Source of the DNA: a virus
Virus record (IMG/VR): IMGVR_UViG_3300037264_003220
Coordinates: 26,281-90,280 of that record
Length of the DNA: 64,000 nucleotides
Reading direction: 5' to 3' (one strand)
Of this stretch, positions 49,901 to 58,925 are shown one piece after another (position 1 is the stretch's first letter; every line of letters starts with the position of its first letter). The notes under the pieces were generated by a model, which had not been told where the DNA came from, searched no databases, and saw only the letters and a program-made list of their open reading frames with translations. Made by a program: the position numbers and the translations under genes.

Positions 49901-50685
49901 TCTCTAAAATAAACCAACCCTTTTTCAGTTGTTTCATAATCTCCAGAATAATGAGATAAAAAGTGCGCCCAACCATCAGTGCTCACGGCGTCTTCGGCGG
50001 CAGCGTCAATATCAATCAGATTATTTTTCATAACTAATTTCTTAGCTTCGTCTTCACCAAAATTGCTCACATAATAATCGTAACCGCCCATGCCTTCTCG
50101 AATTTGGTCTTCAGTCATTTTCTCCACGAACGCATCAATATGCTCCTGCGCATCGAATCCTTCGGCAAGCGCTTCGTCCTTGTCAACAATCTGACGCTCC
50201 ACTAATTCATCTGCAAGGCGGCTGGACAATCCTTCATGAGACGGCTCGCCATCAATGTCCGTGGCGTAACTCTGGTTCCATTCATTGTAAACTTCGCTGA
50301 AAAAGTCGCGAGCCTTGCCTTCATCAATTTGCGAATTCAACCATTCCTGATTAAACAGCTCCGGCTCATTCTCAAGGTCGTTATGCACTTGTTCAGTGGC
50401 AACCCGTTCCGCCACGTCTTCAGTCCAGAAAAATCGGTATTCAACGCCTTCAGCCTTGAATGTTCCGCCATCATCACTGTCGACTTTGAAATCGGTTATC
50501 TCGGCAACGTCAACGCTGAGAGACTTTGCCAAGTCAGCGACCGCTTTCTCGTCAAACTTGCCCACTGCTTCGGCGTCGTTTTCTGATTCGGCAATCCTCT
50601 GCATCTCCGCTACAGCTTCATCAGTGTTTTTGCCTTGATGAGCGAACTGTTCGAGCTTTACCAATTTATCCGTCTTCTGCTTCAT
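49897..50685 (-). CDS. unknown acidic protein
   Basis: The ATG at 50685 (MKQKTDKLVKLEQF) overlaps the endonuclease stop (TGATG) and follows GGAGGATTG, giving 262 residues; the longer frame lies inside the endonuclease gene. The protein is strongly acidic and helical (EAVAEMQRIAESENDAEAVG, DFFSEVYNEWNQSY, MTEDQIREGMGGYDYYVSNF). It ends in a compact C-terminal unit (STDGWAHFLSHYSGDYETTE, GLVYFRE) that looks like a small domain of its own. No enzyme motif was seen. Confidence 0.45.
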   Translation of the reverse strand: MKQKTDKLVKLEQFAHQGKNTDEAVAEMQRIAESENDAEAVGKFDEKAVADLAKSLSVDVAEITDFKVDSDDGGTFKAEGVEYRFFWTEDVAERVATEQVHNDLENEPELFNQEWLNSQIDEGKARDFFSEVYNEWNQSYATDIDGEPSHEGLSSRLADELVERQIVDKDEALAEGFDAQEHIDAFVEKMTEDQIREGMGGYDYYVSNFGEDEAKKLVMKNNLIDIDAAAEDAVSTDGWAHFLSHYSGDYETTEKGLVYFRE

Positions 50686-51305
50686 CACAATCCTCCAGCC
50701 GTAACGCACACAGCTTTTTCTGGAACAATACCCTTGCTTAACCGCGACCTAATCGTTGAATGATTTACACCAAATTTTCTTGACCACTCCATTACCGTTT
50801 TTGATTGATTACCAATTTTTAAAATCCATGAATCACTTTTATTTCTATTTTGCTTCTCAACAGTAGACCAACGAATATTCCCTGGAACATAACCTTTATT
50901 ATTGTCAATACGGTCAAGAGAATATTCAGCGGAAGGACGACGACCGATTGTTTTTAAAATATAAGCTAAAAATTCTTTGTAAGAATTTCTCCATATTGGA
51001 TACATCGTTATTCCATTGCCGCCGTAATAAATAAAGTCTTTATTATTTCTATTCCCTGTTCTACATTTTATTCCATGCCACAGCCTATATTCAGGTGTCT
51101 TGCCCGACTCGCCGTGAGTTCGTCTTTTGATGTACTTGCATTGCTCACATGATTGTACGCCTTGCGCCAAATTCGCATAAAATACTTCTCGAACAATTCC
51201 ACAATTACATCGACAAAGCCATTTAGTATGACGACCGCTTGATTTGGCTCTCGCCACAATCACATAGCTGCCATAAACGTCGCCAATTTTGGCTTTGGTT
51301 TTCAT
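50685..51305 (-). CDS. HNH homing endonuclease
   Basis: This 206-residue paralogue of the enzyme at 47 kb has a zinc-ribbon part (KWLCRCNCGIVREVFYANLA, SCEQCKYIKRRTHGE) and EYRLWHGIKCRTGNRNNKDF. The HNH-type core is IYYGGNGITMYPIW with AEYSLDRIDNNKGYVPGNIR, and the C-terminus is helix-turn-helix (KTVMEWSRKFGVNHSTIRSR). It is inserted between two unknown genes with overlaps of 4 and 1 bases. Its last codons GGA GGA form the next gene's ribosome site. The gene is A+T rich. Confidence 0.85.
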   Translation of the reverse strand: MKTKAKIGDVYGSYVIVARAKSSGRHTKWLCRCNCGIVREVFYANLAQGVQSCEQCKYIKRRTHGESGKTPEYRLWHGIKCRTGNRNNKDFIYYGGNGITMYPIWRNSYKEFLAYILKTIGRRPSAEYSLDRIDNNKGYVPGNIRWSTVEKQNRNKSDSWILKIGNQSKTVMEWSRKFGVNHSTIRSRLSKGIVPEKAVCVTAGGL

Positions 51306-52903
51306 AATTCGCCAGCCGCTTCCGAATGGGCTTGCTGTCTTTCTCTGAAAAATGCCTTGGCAAATCCTTCTTCACTGACCGCGTAAATCTTATTGTCAGA
51401 GAATTTGGAAGTGTCATCAAACACCACTTGCCCTTCCGCGATAACAAACACCAAAAGAGCTGGCTTGGTATTGATTTCTTCCGGCAAGGAATTATCAATG
51501 ACATCCACGAGCACGGAAAGAATGGCGTTGGCGCTAAAGAATTGGTCGACATCTTGTCCAGGCACTTGAATATCATTCTCAAGCTTCTCCGACAACTCGC
51601 GACCATGGTATTTGAAAGAGCTTACCCGCATGATGAAATTCCGCAACACAGAATTTTTTTGCTTGATGTATTCAAGAACCTTCGCTACGTTTTCTGTTGC
51701 AGCCTTGTCCACGTCAACTTCTTCCTGCTGCGCGTCAAAGTATTCCGATGGCGTCACCTGGTTCTTTTCGTCATCAAACGGCTTGCTCTTGATGCCGTCT
51801 TCGACTTCCATAAGCTTTTCCGACATACCTGTTTCTGTCGCCTTATCCTGAGAGTCGGTCGCTGGCTTCAAAGTCGTGTCCGGCTCGCCAGGGACGAGAG
51901 CGGTGCGAATCCAATCTGCTTCACTCGCAGTAATGTGCCCAAACTCAAGCGCTCCCTCAATCATAATTCGCACGTCATTGGTTGACGTTCCTCTCATACT
52001 GAGCTGGCGATAAAGGCTGGAGGCTCGTTCGCTAAGTTGTTTTGCAGACCCTTCCCTGCCAACGATGCCGTTCTCCGCAAATTCATCAGCCAACTCAGGA
52101 AACTTATCAGCAAGCTGTTTGAAATAGGAATCCCACTCAGCAACCTCTCTCCAGCTCATGCTTTCTGCACTCTGCGCTGATTGCCAATCAACTGCAATCT
52201 GTCTGGCTTCTCCGGCTGTCGCCACTTCTTCAACTGGCTTTCTGGCAGATGCCTGCAAAAGTATGCTCGGATTTGAGTCCAGGGTTGACAGCTCCGGCCC
52301 TTCATCTTTGAAGTCTTTCATCACGTCTTTCGTGAGAGGTTCGTCGAACAACATGGCTTCCTTCACATGGTCTTTTAAGCCTGCGATAGCCTTGTCGGAA
52401 GTGATGTACATTTCCACGACATCACGCTGAGTATCTCCCTTCTGACCAAACAGGGCGAAACCCCAGTTGTAGGGATTGATGAAGTAGAAGTCATAAGTCT
52501 TGTCTTTGGCGACGCCCCAGCCCATGGATATGCCTGGAATCGTGGGAGGAGTCGATAAGAACTTGCCAGGGTTGAGGAGGTCATAAGGATGGATGCCAGT
52601 CAAGTGCTTGAACGCCCGCACGATTTCATCCCGCTGATAGCCCAAAGAAATCAAGTAGCCTTCCATGAACTTATACGAAAAGCGCCCCTCGTTAATCATT
52701 CTCTTGAGGTTTCTTTCCAACTCAATACGCTCAGGACGAGTGTTGGTTCCGGCATAAAAAACGTCAGCATACTGATGACTGATGTTCCAGTCACGCGCTG
52801 ACGCTTTTCGCTTGGTTTCTTCTTTGGTTTTCAAATCGTTAAGAACGGGGTCAAATTCTTCCCCATCAAAATTGACATCTTCTTTTTCAAGCCAAGTTGA
52901 CAT
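51302..52903 (-). CDS. unknown multidomain protein with tag-like start
   Basis: I chose ATG 52903 (MSTWLEKEDVNFDGEEFDPV) because AGGAGG lies 8 bases before it; an ATG six bases earlier is too close. The 533-residue protein has RKASARDWNISHQYADVFYA, a helical part (ELERNLKRMINEGRFSYKFM) and PPTIPGISMGWGVAKDKTYD. Another tag-like ESMSWREVAEWDSYFKQL lies near 265, and the C-terminus (LSVLVDVIDNSLPEEI, ALLVFVIAEGQVVFDDT) forms an alpha/beta domain. K-A-S-A and Q-A-S-A segments separate the parts, as in the giant protein next to it. No family was recognised. Confidence 0.45.
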   Translation of the reverse strand: MSTWLEKEDVNFDGEEFDPVLNDLKTKEETKRKASARDWNISHQYADVFYAGTNTRPERIELERNLKRMINEGRFSYKFMEGYLISLGYQRDEIVRAFKHLTGIHPYDLLNPGKFLSTPPTIPGISMGWGVAKDKTYDFYFINPYNWGFALFGQKGDTQRDVVEMYITSDKAIAGLKDHVKEAMLFDEPLTKDVMKDFKDEGPELSTLDSNPSILLQASARKPVEEVATAGEARQIAVDWQSAQSAESMSWREVAEWDSYFKQLADKFPELADEFAENGIVGREGSAKQLSERASSLYRQLSMRGTSTNDVRIMIEGALEFGHITASEADWIRTALVPGEPDTTLKPATDSQDKATETGMSEKLMEVEDGIKSKPFDDEKNQVTPSEYFDAQQEEVDVDKAATENVAKVLEYIKQKNSVLRNFIMRVSSFKYHGRELSEKLENDIQVPGQDVDQFFSANAILSVLVDVIDNSLPEEINTKPALLVFVIAEGQVVFDDTSKFSDNKIYAVSEEGFAKAFFRERQQAHSEAAGEL

Positions 52904-53006
52904 TGCCATTTCCTCCTGAAATATAGTGTATTTTTTACCATTTTTCCACAACAGCTTGTGGAATCTCTGTTATTCTCCACAACCTATTGGTGTTCTCCGT
53001 CGAGAC
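52904..53006 (-). promoter_or_regulatory. intergenic region with perfect hairpin
   Basis: This is one of the few real gaps in the operon. It contains an 8-base perfect inverted repeat (TTCCACAA / TTGTGGAA at 52944-52963) with a 4-base loop. On the minus strand an A-rich stretch follows it, then TACACTATATTTC before the AGGAGG. No U-run follows the stem, so a terminator is unlikely; a processing site, protein-binding site or promoter is possible. Confidence 0.35.
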
Positions 53007-53195
53007 TTATTTTCCAGAGCAAGACTTCAGAGCCTGGAGAGACTTCTCGTCAAGCGCGGACTCAAGACTAAAACCTTTTTTCACAACTTTAAACTCTCGC
53101 CTCGGCGGTCGCGTGTCTCGTCTCACCATCGGCTGCGGCATCTTGCGAGCCACATTATTCAAGGCGTCTATGGCTTTGTCCAAACTTCCCTTCAT
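53007..53195 (-). CDS. unknown small basic protein
   Basis: This 62-residue protein, MKGSLDKAIDALNNVARKMP, starts in an ATGA overlap with the giant gene's stop. It is basic (VRRDTRPPRREFKVVKKGF) with a short helix at each end. The first residues (KGSLDKA) repeat a string found in the giant protein near residue 962. The function is unknown. Confidence 0.45.
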   Translation of the reverse strand: MKGSLDKAIDALNNVARKMPQPMVRRDTRPPRREFKVVKKGFSLESALDEKSLQALKSCSGK

Positions 53196-56100
53196 ACTGG
53201 CATGGCTTCCTTTTCTTTGATTGTGAACGTGGCGCCCGTGGGCTGGTCATATGTGTCCAGAATAACGGCGTCGTATTTCTTATCTTCCGCGATAAGCGCC
53301 GCGTGCCGCTTCACTATCTGCGCTTTGTCGCCGTTATACAACCACACTTTGTCGCCTTCACGAAACTTATACCCAGCGTTCTTAAAGAACTCTGCCGTGG
53401 ATTGGATTTTCAAGTTCTGCTTCTTCCGTTTCAGCCTGCGGGATTCTTTGTCAAGCTCCCACGCGCTGCCGGACAAGTCAGAGCTTTTGAATTGGTCGAA
53501 GTATTTGGCATAACGCTTTTGAGACGAATTAACTTCTTTGTCTTCCGGCGCCAATGTAAACACGGTCTTGCCTGTTTCGGCAAGGTCTTCAAGAGGAGAC
53601 CAAACTTGATAATTCGGATACCACCAAATATTGACGCCTTCTTCGGCGCGTAAATGACCAGCGTCATCAAGCACTGCATCAGAAAGAATCGGAGCCGACG
53701 TAAGAGCGCCGATGTCTTCTGGGTTGACCCACATTAAACCAGCGTCAGTGACAGGCTCAAAAACTTCATACATGAGGTTATCACTCGTATCGCCTGCCGC
53801 AACTTTTTCTTTTAATTCAGCTTGACCTTCAGCGTCAATGGAAATTTCTAAATCACTATTTGGTAATTGCTTCCAAACCGTAATCCAATACGATGCTTTC
53901 TTATCCAACGCCGCATGACGTTCCGGCGGGATACGGTCTGTCTCCCATATTTTATTGATGGGACGCGTCACGATTCCGCTGCCATCTTCCATATCAATTT
54001 TCATATTGCCTTCGGCGTCCGGCTCCGATACTGCCCATCCATACCAGCCATCGACTTCAAGATACTTGCCAATCCACGGCCCGCGCTTTGGGTCTATGTG
54101 GGCAGTTTTTTCCACGGCGCCACCAGCTTGTCTAGTCACGACCACATCATGCCCTTCATGTTCACTCTTTCTATTTGGGAAGAAAGGCATTTCACAAGTC
54201 CGACACCAATATTCATCAGCGCCAGCTTGACGCGCCACGACAGATTGCTTCTGCACGAATTCCATGGCTTGGTCAATCATTTGTTGACGACGTTCGCCTT
54301 CGGCAGCATCAAACGCTCCACCTGTCCACATGGACAAAGCGCTTTCCACGGCTTTGCGTTCGTCGCCCTTATCAAGCTCAAGGCATTCTTTGTAAACATC
54401 TAGAAAGGAAACTTCCTCGGCGTTCTTGCCAAATGAAGCCGTCTTCGTCGCAATGGTATCAAGCAACTTATGCACGGCTTCGGTCACGTCTTCGCCGCGC
54501 ACATACGCTGCTTCAGCAACTTTATAAACCTTTCCAATGTCCATGATATTGATTTGATATCCATACACGGCATCCTGAACAACTCTGTCCAATTCAGCCT
54601 GTTGCTTCTTGGGCAACTTGGATTCTCTTACCGCAGCTATCTTGGTGACTTGCGAAGTTTCGCAATGAGGGCAATAGATAGTTTCATTGGCGCGATTACG
54701 AACAAATTTATATCCACATTTTTCACATTGAAAATTCGTAGGCTCGCCCGCCGCTGCCGTTACTTCTGTCTTCGCCGCTTCCTCAGCTGCTTTGGCTTTT
54801 TCTTCCTTCTTGGTCTTGCGCGTCTCCTGCTGGTCTTTAAGACGCTTTTCCAATTTCTCAAGCGCGTCCACTGTTGAAGCAATCTCAGATGGGTCGGCTT
54901 TGTCCACGTCCAAATCCTTCAGTTTCCGGCGCAACGACTTCACTTGGTCAGACAAGCCAGCTCTCCGGCTCCCGCCAAGCTTCTTATTTACGGCGGCGGC
55001 AATTTCTTGAGCATTGTCTTCCATCCAACGAACGAATGCAGGATTATCCAAATCGCCAACAGCATCCGCTCCGCCGCTCACTTCACTCATTGCCCAATTA
55101 TAAAGCCCTTCATCATTGAGCACCCATTCCGTGAGCGAGTCCAAATCATTGGGAGCAATTTCAAGAATAGCCTTCCGAAGCGCACCCGTTTCATCGAACC
55201 CTTCTTCGGCAGTATCCGCCAAGATGCCTTCCCATTCTTTTTGTGCTTCTGCTTCAGACGCATATCCCTTTGATTCAACAAATCCCTGTTCACCTGTCCA
55301 AAGAATGATAAACGGATTCGCCTCGAACCATTGCTTTTCTTCGGCAGTAAGCGGAGCAACTTCAAGCTCGGTCGCAACCTTCTCGGCTTCCTCGGCAGTC
55401 ACACTGCGTAACAGACCATACCAGCCGCCTGTTTCAACGCTGCCAGCTTCTTCGCCAAGTCCATCCAAACTCATAGTCCAAAGGATTTCGTCAATGATGG
55501 TGCTGAACTTTCCTGGCCCCTTGCGTCTGATTCCTTCTGCCGCCGCTTTGTCCAATGAGCCTTTGACTGTATGCTCGCGGTCTAACTTAGCCCACTCCGC
55601 ATACGGCATATCATAAAGAGTTTTGGGGTCGACGCCCATTTTCTGAGCAACCTCATCTTTGCGTTCCTTCTGATAAATCATAGAGTCCTTGTCTTCAATC
55701 CCATAAAATCGTGCCTGCTTCATACTGCCCTCCAAATAAAGTTTGTTGTCGTCTCCAATGACAAGATTTATTTCACCAAACGAATGCGCAATCTCAGTCA
55801 GCTTATCACCAACTTCGCCAAGACCTCTATCCCAAAACCCAGCACCATGCCCATTGCGAGTCAACCAGAAGTCATGCCCAGCCTGTTCCTCATCAATACC
55901 ATTCAGCAGCTCGCCCGCTTTCTCTTTGAACGCCGCGCAATCTGCCTTGGCTTTATCCATACTCTCCGGCGATATGTCGGCGAAATCATAATTCTTGTCA
56001 AGCGGGTCTCCGCCTTGCTCATCAGATTGGTCTAACTCAGACCACAACGCCGCTTCAAGATAGGCGCCAACGAACTTGCCCAAGCCTTGATACGATTCAT

Positions 56101-58447
56101 CGGCAGCTGTCTTTGTTGTGCCGCCGCCAGCAATAAGGTCAGCCACTTCGCGGAACGCATCAACCTCGACATCTTTCTCTAAAGACAAAGCATGTTCGCC
56201 ATTCACGCTCACATCAATGGCGCCATCATCCGCATAAGAGAATGTAAACTGCCAATCTTCCGTATCAATCGTTCCTGCTGGAGGATTCGGCAAACGCATC
56301 TCGTTCATGTAATCAAAGACTTTGGGCGGCAGCTGCTCAAAACGCAAAGTGACAGAGCCTCCCTGCGCAGCCGTCTTCTGTTTCACTTCCTTGCGAACCT
56401 TGCTGTTGCAACGCTCGCAAAAGTCAGAGCCATCCTCTTTAATGCCCAAGCCGCATTGAATACACAGATTGTCCTGCGCACTGATAATCTTCTTTTCCTC
56501 AAACTCTTTGCGATGCTCGCGCTCTTGCTCAATGGTATGCTCAAGCACTTTCTGAAGGTCTGGGCTGGCGTCTTCCTTCTGCCCACGGTATTCATCTATG
56601 GCAGCTTGCTCAAGCTCCACATCGCGTTTCACTATTTCTTCGTCGCGGCTGGCGGTCTTTGAACTTGCTTCTGTGCCCATATCGCTTTCGGCTATGATTT
56701 CGGCAACAATTTTATTGGCGTCAGCACCGTAATGCTCAGAAACTTCCTTCATCCCGCCACCGTAATAAGACTTCACAGCATCTTCAAGTTGTTGTGCTGA
56801 ATAATCTTTCAAATCAATATCGAATAACACTCCATGGTCAAACACCATAAACTCATTTTCAGATATTTTCTTTACCCACTGATTCGTATCTTCATCTGTG
56901 CGAGTAAACCCATTTTGTTTGAAATAAGATTCGCCGTACATTCCTTCATCGCGACTGGCGGTCTTGTTCCCATGCTTCCTACCAAGATATTCACCGAAAT
57001 TACCATCAATGCTGGCGTTGCCGTGGTCAGATATCTGCCACACATTCGGGTAATAATTCTCCTTCTGCATCCAAGCATAAATGTCGCCATAGAACTTGTC
57101 CCAATCATCATGCAGCTTGGCGATTTTTTTGCCGCCTGCGTAAGCGACAGTCTCGGCGCCCAACGTGCCTTCGCCTTGAATAATGACATCTTCTTCAGAT
57201 GGGCCGCCATTTATCCCCATGTCATCTATAATTTCGTCATCAGGGATGCCATGTTCGTCGGCGAAGTCGGCTTTCTTATTTAATGACGCTTTCTTGGTAT
57301 CCCGCCACGTCGACCAATCCTGAAAATACTCAGCCGCCATTTCCATGGTCACATCAATACCAGCTTCATTGTCAGCGATATCTCGGATATAACTAATCAA
57401 ATCATCTTGGTCAGGAACCATATGCGCCTTGGCAAAATAATCCTGTGACTCTTGAAGAACCTTGTCTGTCCATTCTGGGTCGCCAACGCCAGGCGCGTCA
57501 GCGTCTTCGCCCATTTCATCAAGCGCCGTCACGAGCCGCTTCACCATACCAGCTTTCTTCTCGCCGCCTGGTTTAGAGCCATAATAAAAATAAGCCACGG
57601 TCACTTGGTTGTTTTGCATATCTGGTTCTTTAACGGCATACCCACTCCACGCCGTCACGGTATCAAAACCGATATACCCAAGATTCGCCAACTCGTCATT
57701 CTCCACGACCACGAACTCTCCCAAGTCAAACACGTCGCCATCAAACCTAAAGAAATTCCCCTGACCAGATTCTTCTGATTTAAAGTAATCAACCGTTTTC
57801 TTTTCTTCATCAGTCAATTCGTCAAAGTCAACCAACGGCACGGTTTCTTCCTTTTGAATGATGAGTTGGTCATCGGCTTGTTTCTTCATGCCAGCTTCTT
57901 TCTTAAACGAGCATTGCACTTGCTCCGGCTTCAGGTCTTTATGTTCAGCCAAATATTTCTCTTTGGCTTCTTGACAGGTCTTCGCCCATGTCGTGGTTGC
58001 CTTGTATTCCTTATCAACAAAGATTTCTATTTTGGGATGGCTGCGTTTATCGCCGTAGGCAGCTTCTAACTTCGGCAATCTTCCCGTGCCTTCACACGCC
58101 GGACATTCCTTGCCATCCATATGCCCTTCACCGCCGCATTCGGTGCAGGTTTCCCAGTCCTTGGCAACCTTTGTCCAGGAAGCAGCCTTCACAATCTTAA
58201 GATGATATCGCGCACCACAATCTTCACATTCCTCCACCTTGGAATAAGCGTCAGGGGAATTGAAAGTTGTTTTATGACCAAGCTCGTTATGTTTCTGATA
58301 AGGAGTTTTCTCGCTCGCCGACGCCATGCAACCGCAAGCACCGTTGCACTTGGCGCATGTTTCCGATTCCTGCTTTATCTTGGCAGGAGCCATTCTGTCT
58401 TTCGGTTCGTTCATCAATCGTTTCTTCGGCGGAATTAAATTATCCAT
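53192..58447 (-). CDS. giant string-of-domains protein (candidate polyprotein)
   Basis: I chose ATG 58447 (MDNLIPPKKRLMNEPK) behind AAAGGAGAG, giving 1751 residues; the upstream extension lies in the endonuclease. About 15 small domains are joined by K-K/T-A-S/A/D linkers near residues 88, 298, 386, 496, 598, 692, 780, 1336, 1448 and 1517. Visible parts are Cys pairs (31-76), a tag-like SWTKVAKDW (90-98) and a DnaJ-type zinc region (101-122). A short two-helix ferritin-like segment (608-648) is followed by a zinc ribbon (662-680). GHDFWLTRNGHGAGFWDR lies at 857-874, a coiled coil at 1165-1230, and zinc ribbons at 1241-1262 and 1415-1433. No membrane segment is visible. I infer a virion-packaged or cleaved protein. 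Confidence 0.6.
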   Translation of the reverse strand: MDNLIPPKKRLMNEPKDRMAPAKIKQESETCAKCNGACGCMASASEKTPYQKHNELGHKTTFNSPDAYSKVEECEDCGARYHLKIVKAASWTKVAKDWETCTECGGEGHMDGKECPACEGTGRLPKLEAAYGDKRSHPKIEIFVDKEYKATTTWAKTCQEAKEKYLAEHKDLKPEQVQCSFKKEAGMKKQADDQLIIQKEETVPLVDFDELTDEEKKTVDYFKSEESGQGNFFRFDGDVFDLGEFVVVENDELANLGYIGFDTVTAWSGYAVKEPDMQNNQVTVAYFYYGSKPGGEKKAGMVKRLVTALDEMGEDADAPGVGDPEWTDKVLQESQDYFAKAHMVPDQDDLISYIRDIADNEAGIDVTMEMAAEYFQDWSTWRDTKKASLNKKADFADEHGIPDDEIIDDMGINGGPSEEDVIIQGEGTLGAETVAYAGGKKIAKLHDDWDKFYGDIYAWMQKENYYPNVWQISDHGNASIDGNFGEYLGRKHGNKTASRDEGMYGESYFKQNGFTRTDEDTNQWVKKISENEFMVFDHGVLFDIDLKDYSAQQLEDAVKSYYGGGMKEVSEHYGADANKIVAEIIAESDMGTEASSKTASRDEEIVKRDVELEQAAIDEYRGQKEDASPDLQKVLEHTIEQEREHRKEFEEKKIISAQDNLCIQCGLGIKEDGSDFCERCNSKVRKEVKQKTAAQGGSVTLRFEQLPPKVFDYMNEMRLPNPPAGTIDTEDWQFTFSYADDGAIDVSVNGEHALSLEKDVEVDAFREVADLIAGGGTTKTAADESYQGLGKFVGAYLEAALWSELDQSDEQGGDPLDKNYDFADISPESMDKAKADCAAFKEKAGELLNGIDEEQAGHDFWLTRNGHGAGFWDRGLGEVGDKLTEIAHSFGEINLVIGDDNKLYLEGSMKQARFYGIEDKDSMIYQKERKDEVAQKMGVDPKTLYDMPYAEWAKLDREHTVKGSLDKAAAEGIRRKGPGKFSTIIDEILWTMSLDGLGEEAGSVETGGWYGLLRSVTAEEAEKVATELEVAPLTAEEKQWFEANPFIILWTGEQGFVESKGYASEAEAQKEWEGILADTAEEGFDETGALRKAILEIAPNDLDSLTEWVLNDEGLYNWAMSEVSGGADAVGDLDNPAFVRWMEDNAQEIAAAVNKKLGGSRRAGLSDQVKSLRRKLKDLDVDKADPSEIASTVDALEKLEKRLKDQQETRKTKKEEKAKAAEEAAKTEVTAAAGEPTNFQCEKCGYKFVRNRANETIYCPHCETSQVTKIAAVRESKLPKKQQAELDRVVQDAVYGYQINIMDIGKVYKVAEAAYVRGEDVTEAVHKLLDTIATKTASFGKNAEEVSFLDVYKECLELDKGDERKAVESALSMWTGGAFDAAEGERRQQMIDQAMEFVQKQSVVARQAGADEYWCRTCEMPFFPNRKSEHEGHDVVVTRQAGGAVEKTAHIDPKRGPWIGKYLEVDGWYGWAVSEPDAEGNMKIDMEDGSGIVTRPINKIWETDRIPPERHAALDKKASYWITVWKQLPNSDLEISIDAEGQAELKEKVAAGDTSDNLMYEVFEPVTDAGLMWVNPEDIGALTSAPILSDAVLDDAGHLRAEEGVNIWWYPNYQVWSPLEDLAETGKTVFTLAPEDKEVNSSQKRYAKYFDQFKSSDLSGSAWELDKESRRLKRKKQNLKIQSTAEFFKNAGYKFREGDKVWLYNGDKAQIVKRHAALIAEDKKYDAVILDTYDQPTGATFTIKEKEAMPV

Positions 58448-58460
58448 TGAAATCTCTCCT

Positions 58461-58925
58461 TTAATGCAAAGCTGCGACAGCTTCCTGATACATCGCGCTC
58501 GCCTCTTGTTCGCTGTTAAAGCTCCCAAGGTTCTTATTTTTTCCCGAAAATCTTATTTGGGCAATCCATTTGTTACGTTTTTTATCCCAAGTCACGCCAA
58601 TGTATTTTGAATAAGTTTTACCATTCCTTCTCGCAGTTCGATTAGAACTATTGACCCGTTGAGTCACAATTCTTAAATTTTCTCTCTGATTATTTAAGCC
58701 GTCTCCATCCTTATGGTCAACCATCATGCCTTTGATACGAGGGAACCCAATAATAAAATGGTGCATATATTCTGCTCTTTGAACCCCATCAACAGTATTT
58801 ACATGACGCGCAGCATAAAAAACATTTCGACTCTTAACGGCGAACCAATTTAATGAATTCAAAATATCAAAAATACTATCATCAACTATTGCCACTTTAC
58901 CTTTGGTAAGTTCAATTTCTTTCAT
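58461..58925 (-). CDS. HNH homing endonuclease with AP2-like domain
   Basis: This is a 154-residue protein. Residues ~40-95 form an HNH_3-type nuclease (EYMHHFIIGFPRIKGMMVDH, then KDGDGLNNQRENLRIVT). The C-terminus (KYIGVTWDKKRNKWIAQIRF, GKNKNLGSFNSEQEASAMYQ) is an AP2-like DNA-binding domain. It lies between the two largest accessory genes, overlapping the upstream one by 14 bases, and is followed by TAAAGGAGAG and the giant protein's ATG. The gene is A+T rich. It is the only one of the seven endonucleases whose stop lies before the next ribosome site. Confidence 0.88.
   Translation of the reverse strand: MKEIELTKGKVAIVDDSIFDILNSLNWFAVKSRNVFYAARHVNTVDGVQRAEYMHHFIIGFPRIKGMMVDHKDGDGLNNQRENLRIVTQRVNSSNRTARRNGKTYSKYIGVTWDKKRNKWIAQIRFSGKNKNLGSFNSEQEASAMYQEAVAALH

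Noticed and set aside
52944-52963. Perfect hairpin as an intrinsic terminator
   Set aside because: On the transcribed strand it is followed by an A-rich stretch, not a U-run; kept only as an unexplained hairpin.
58448-58528. N-terminal 27-residue extension of the giant protein
   Set aside because: It lies inside the endonuclease gene and lacks a ribosome site, whereas ATG 58447 has AAAGGAGAG in place.
459-58925. Group I introns or inteins around the endonuclease genes
   Set aside because: Flanking genes are complete on their own, with proper starts and stops at the endonuclease borders; no split reading frames, intron cores or splice motifs of inteins were found.
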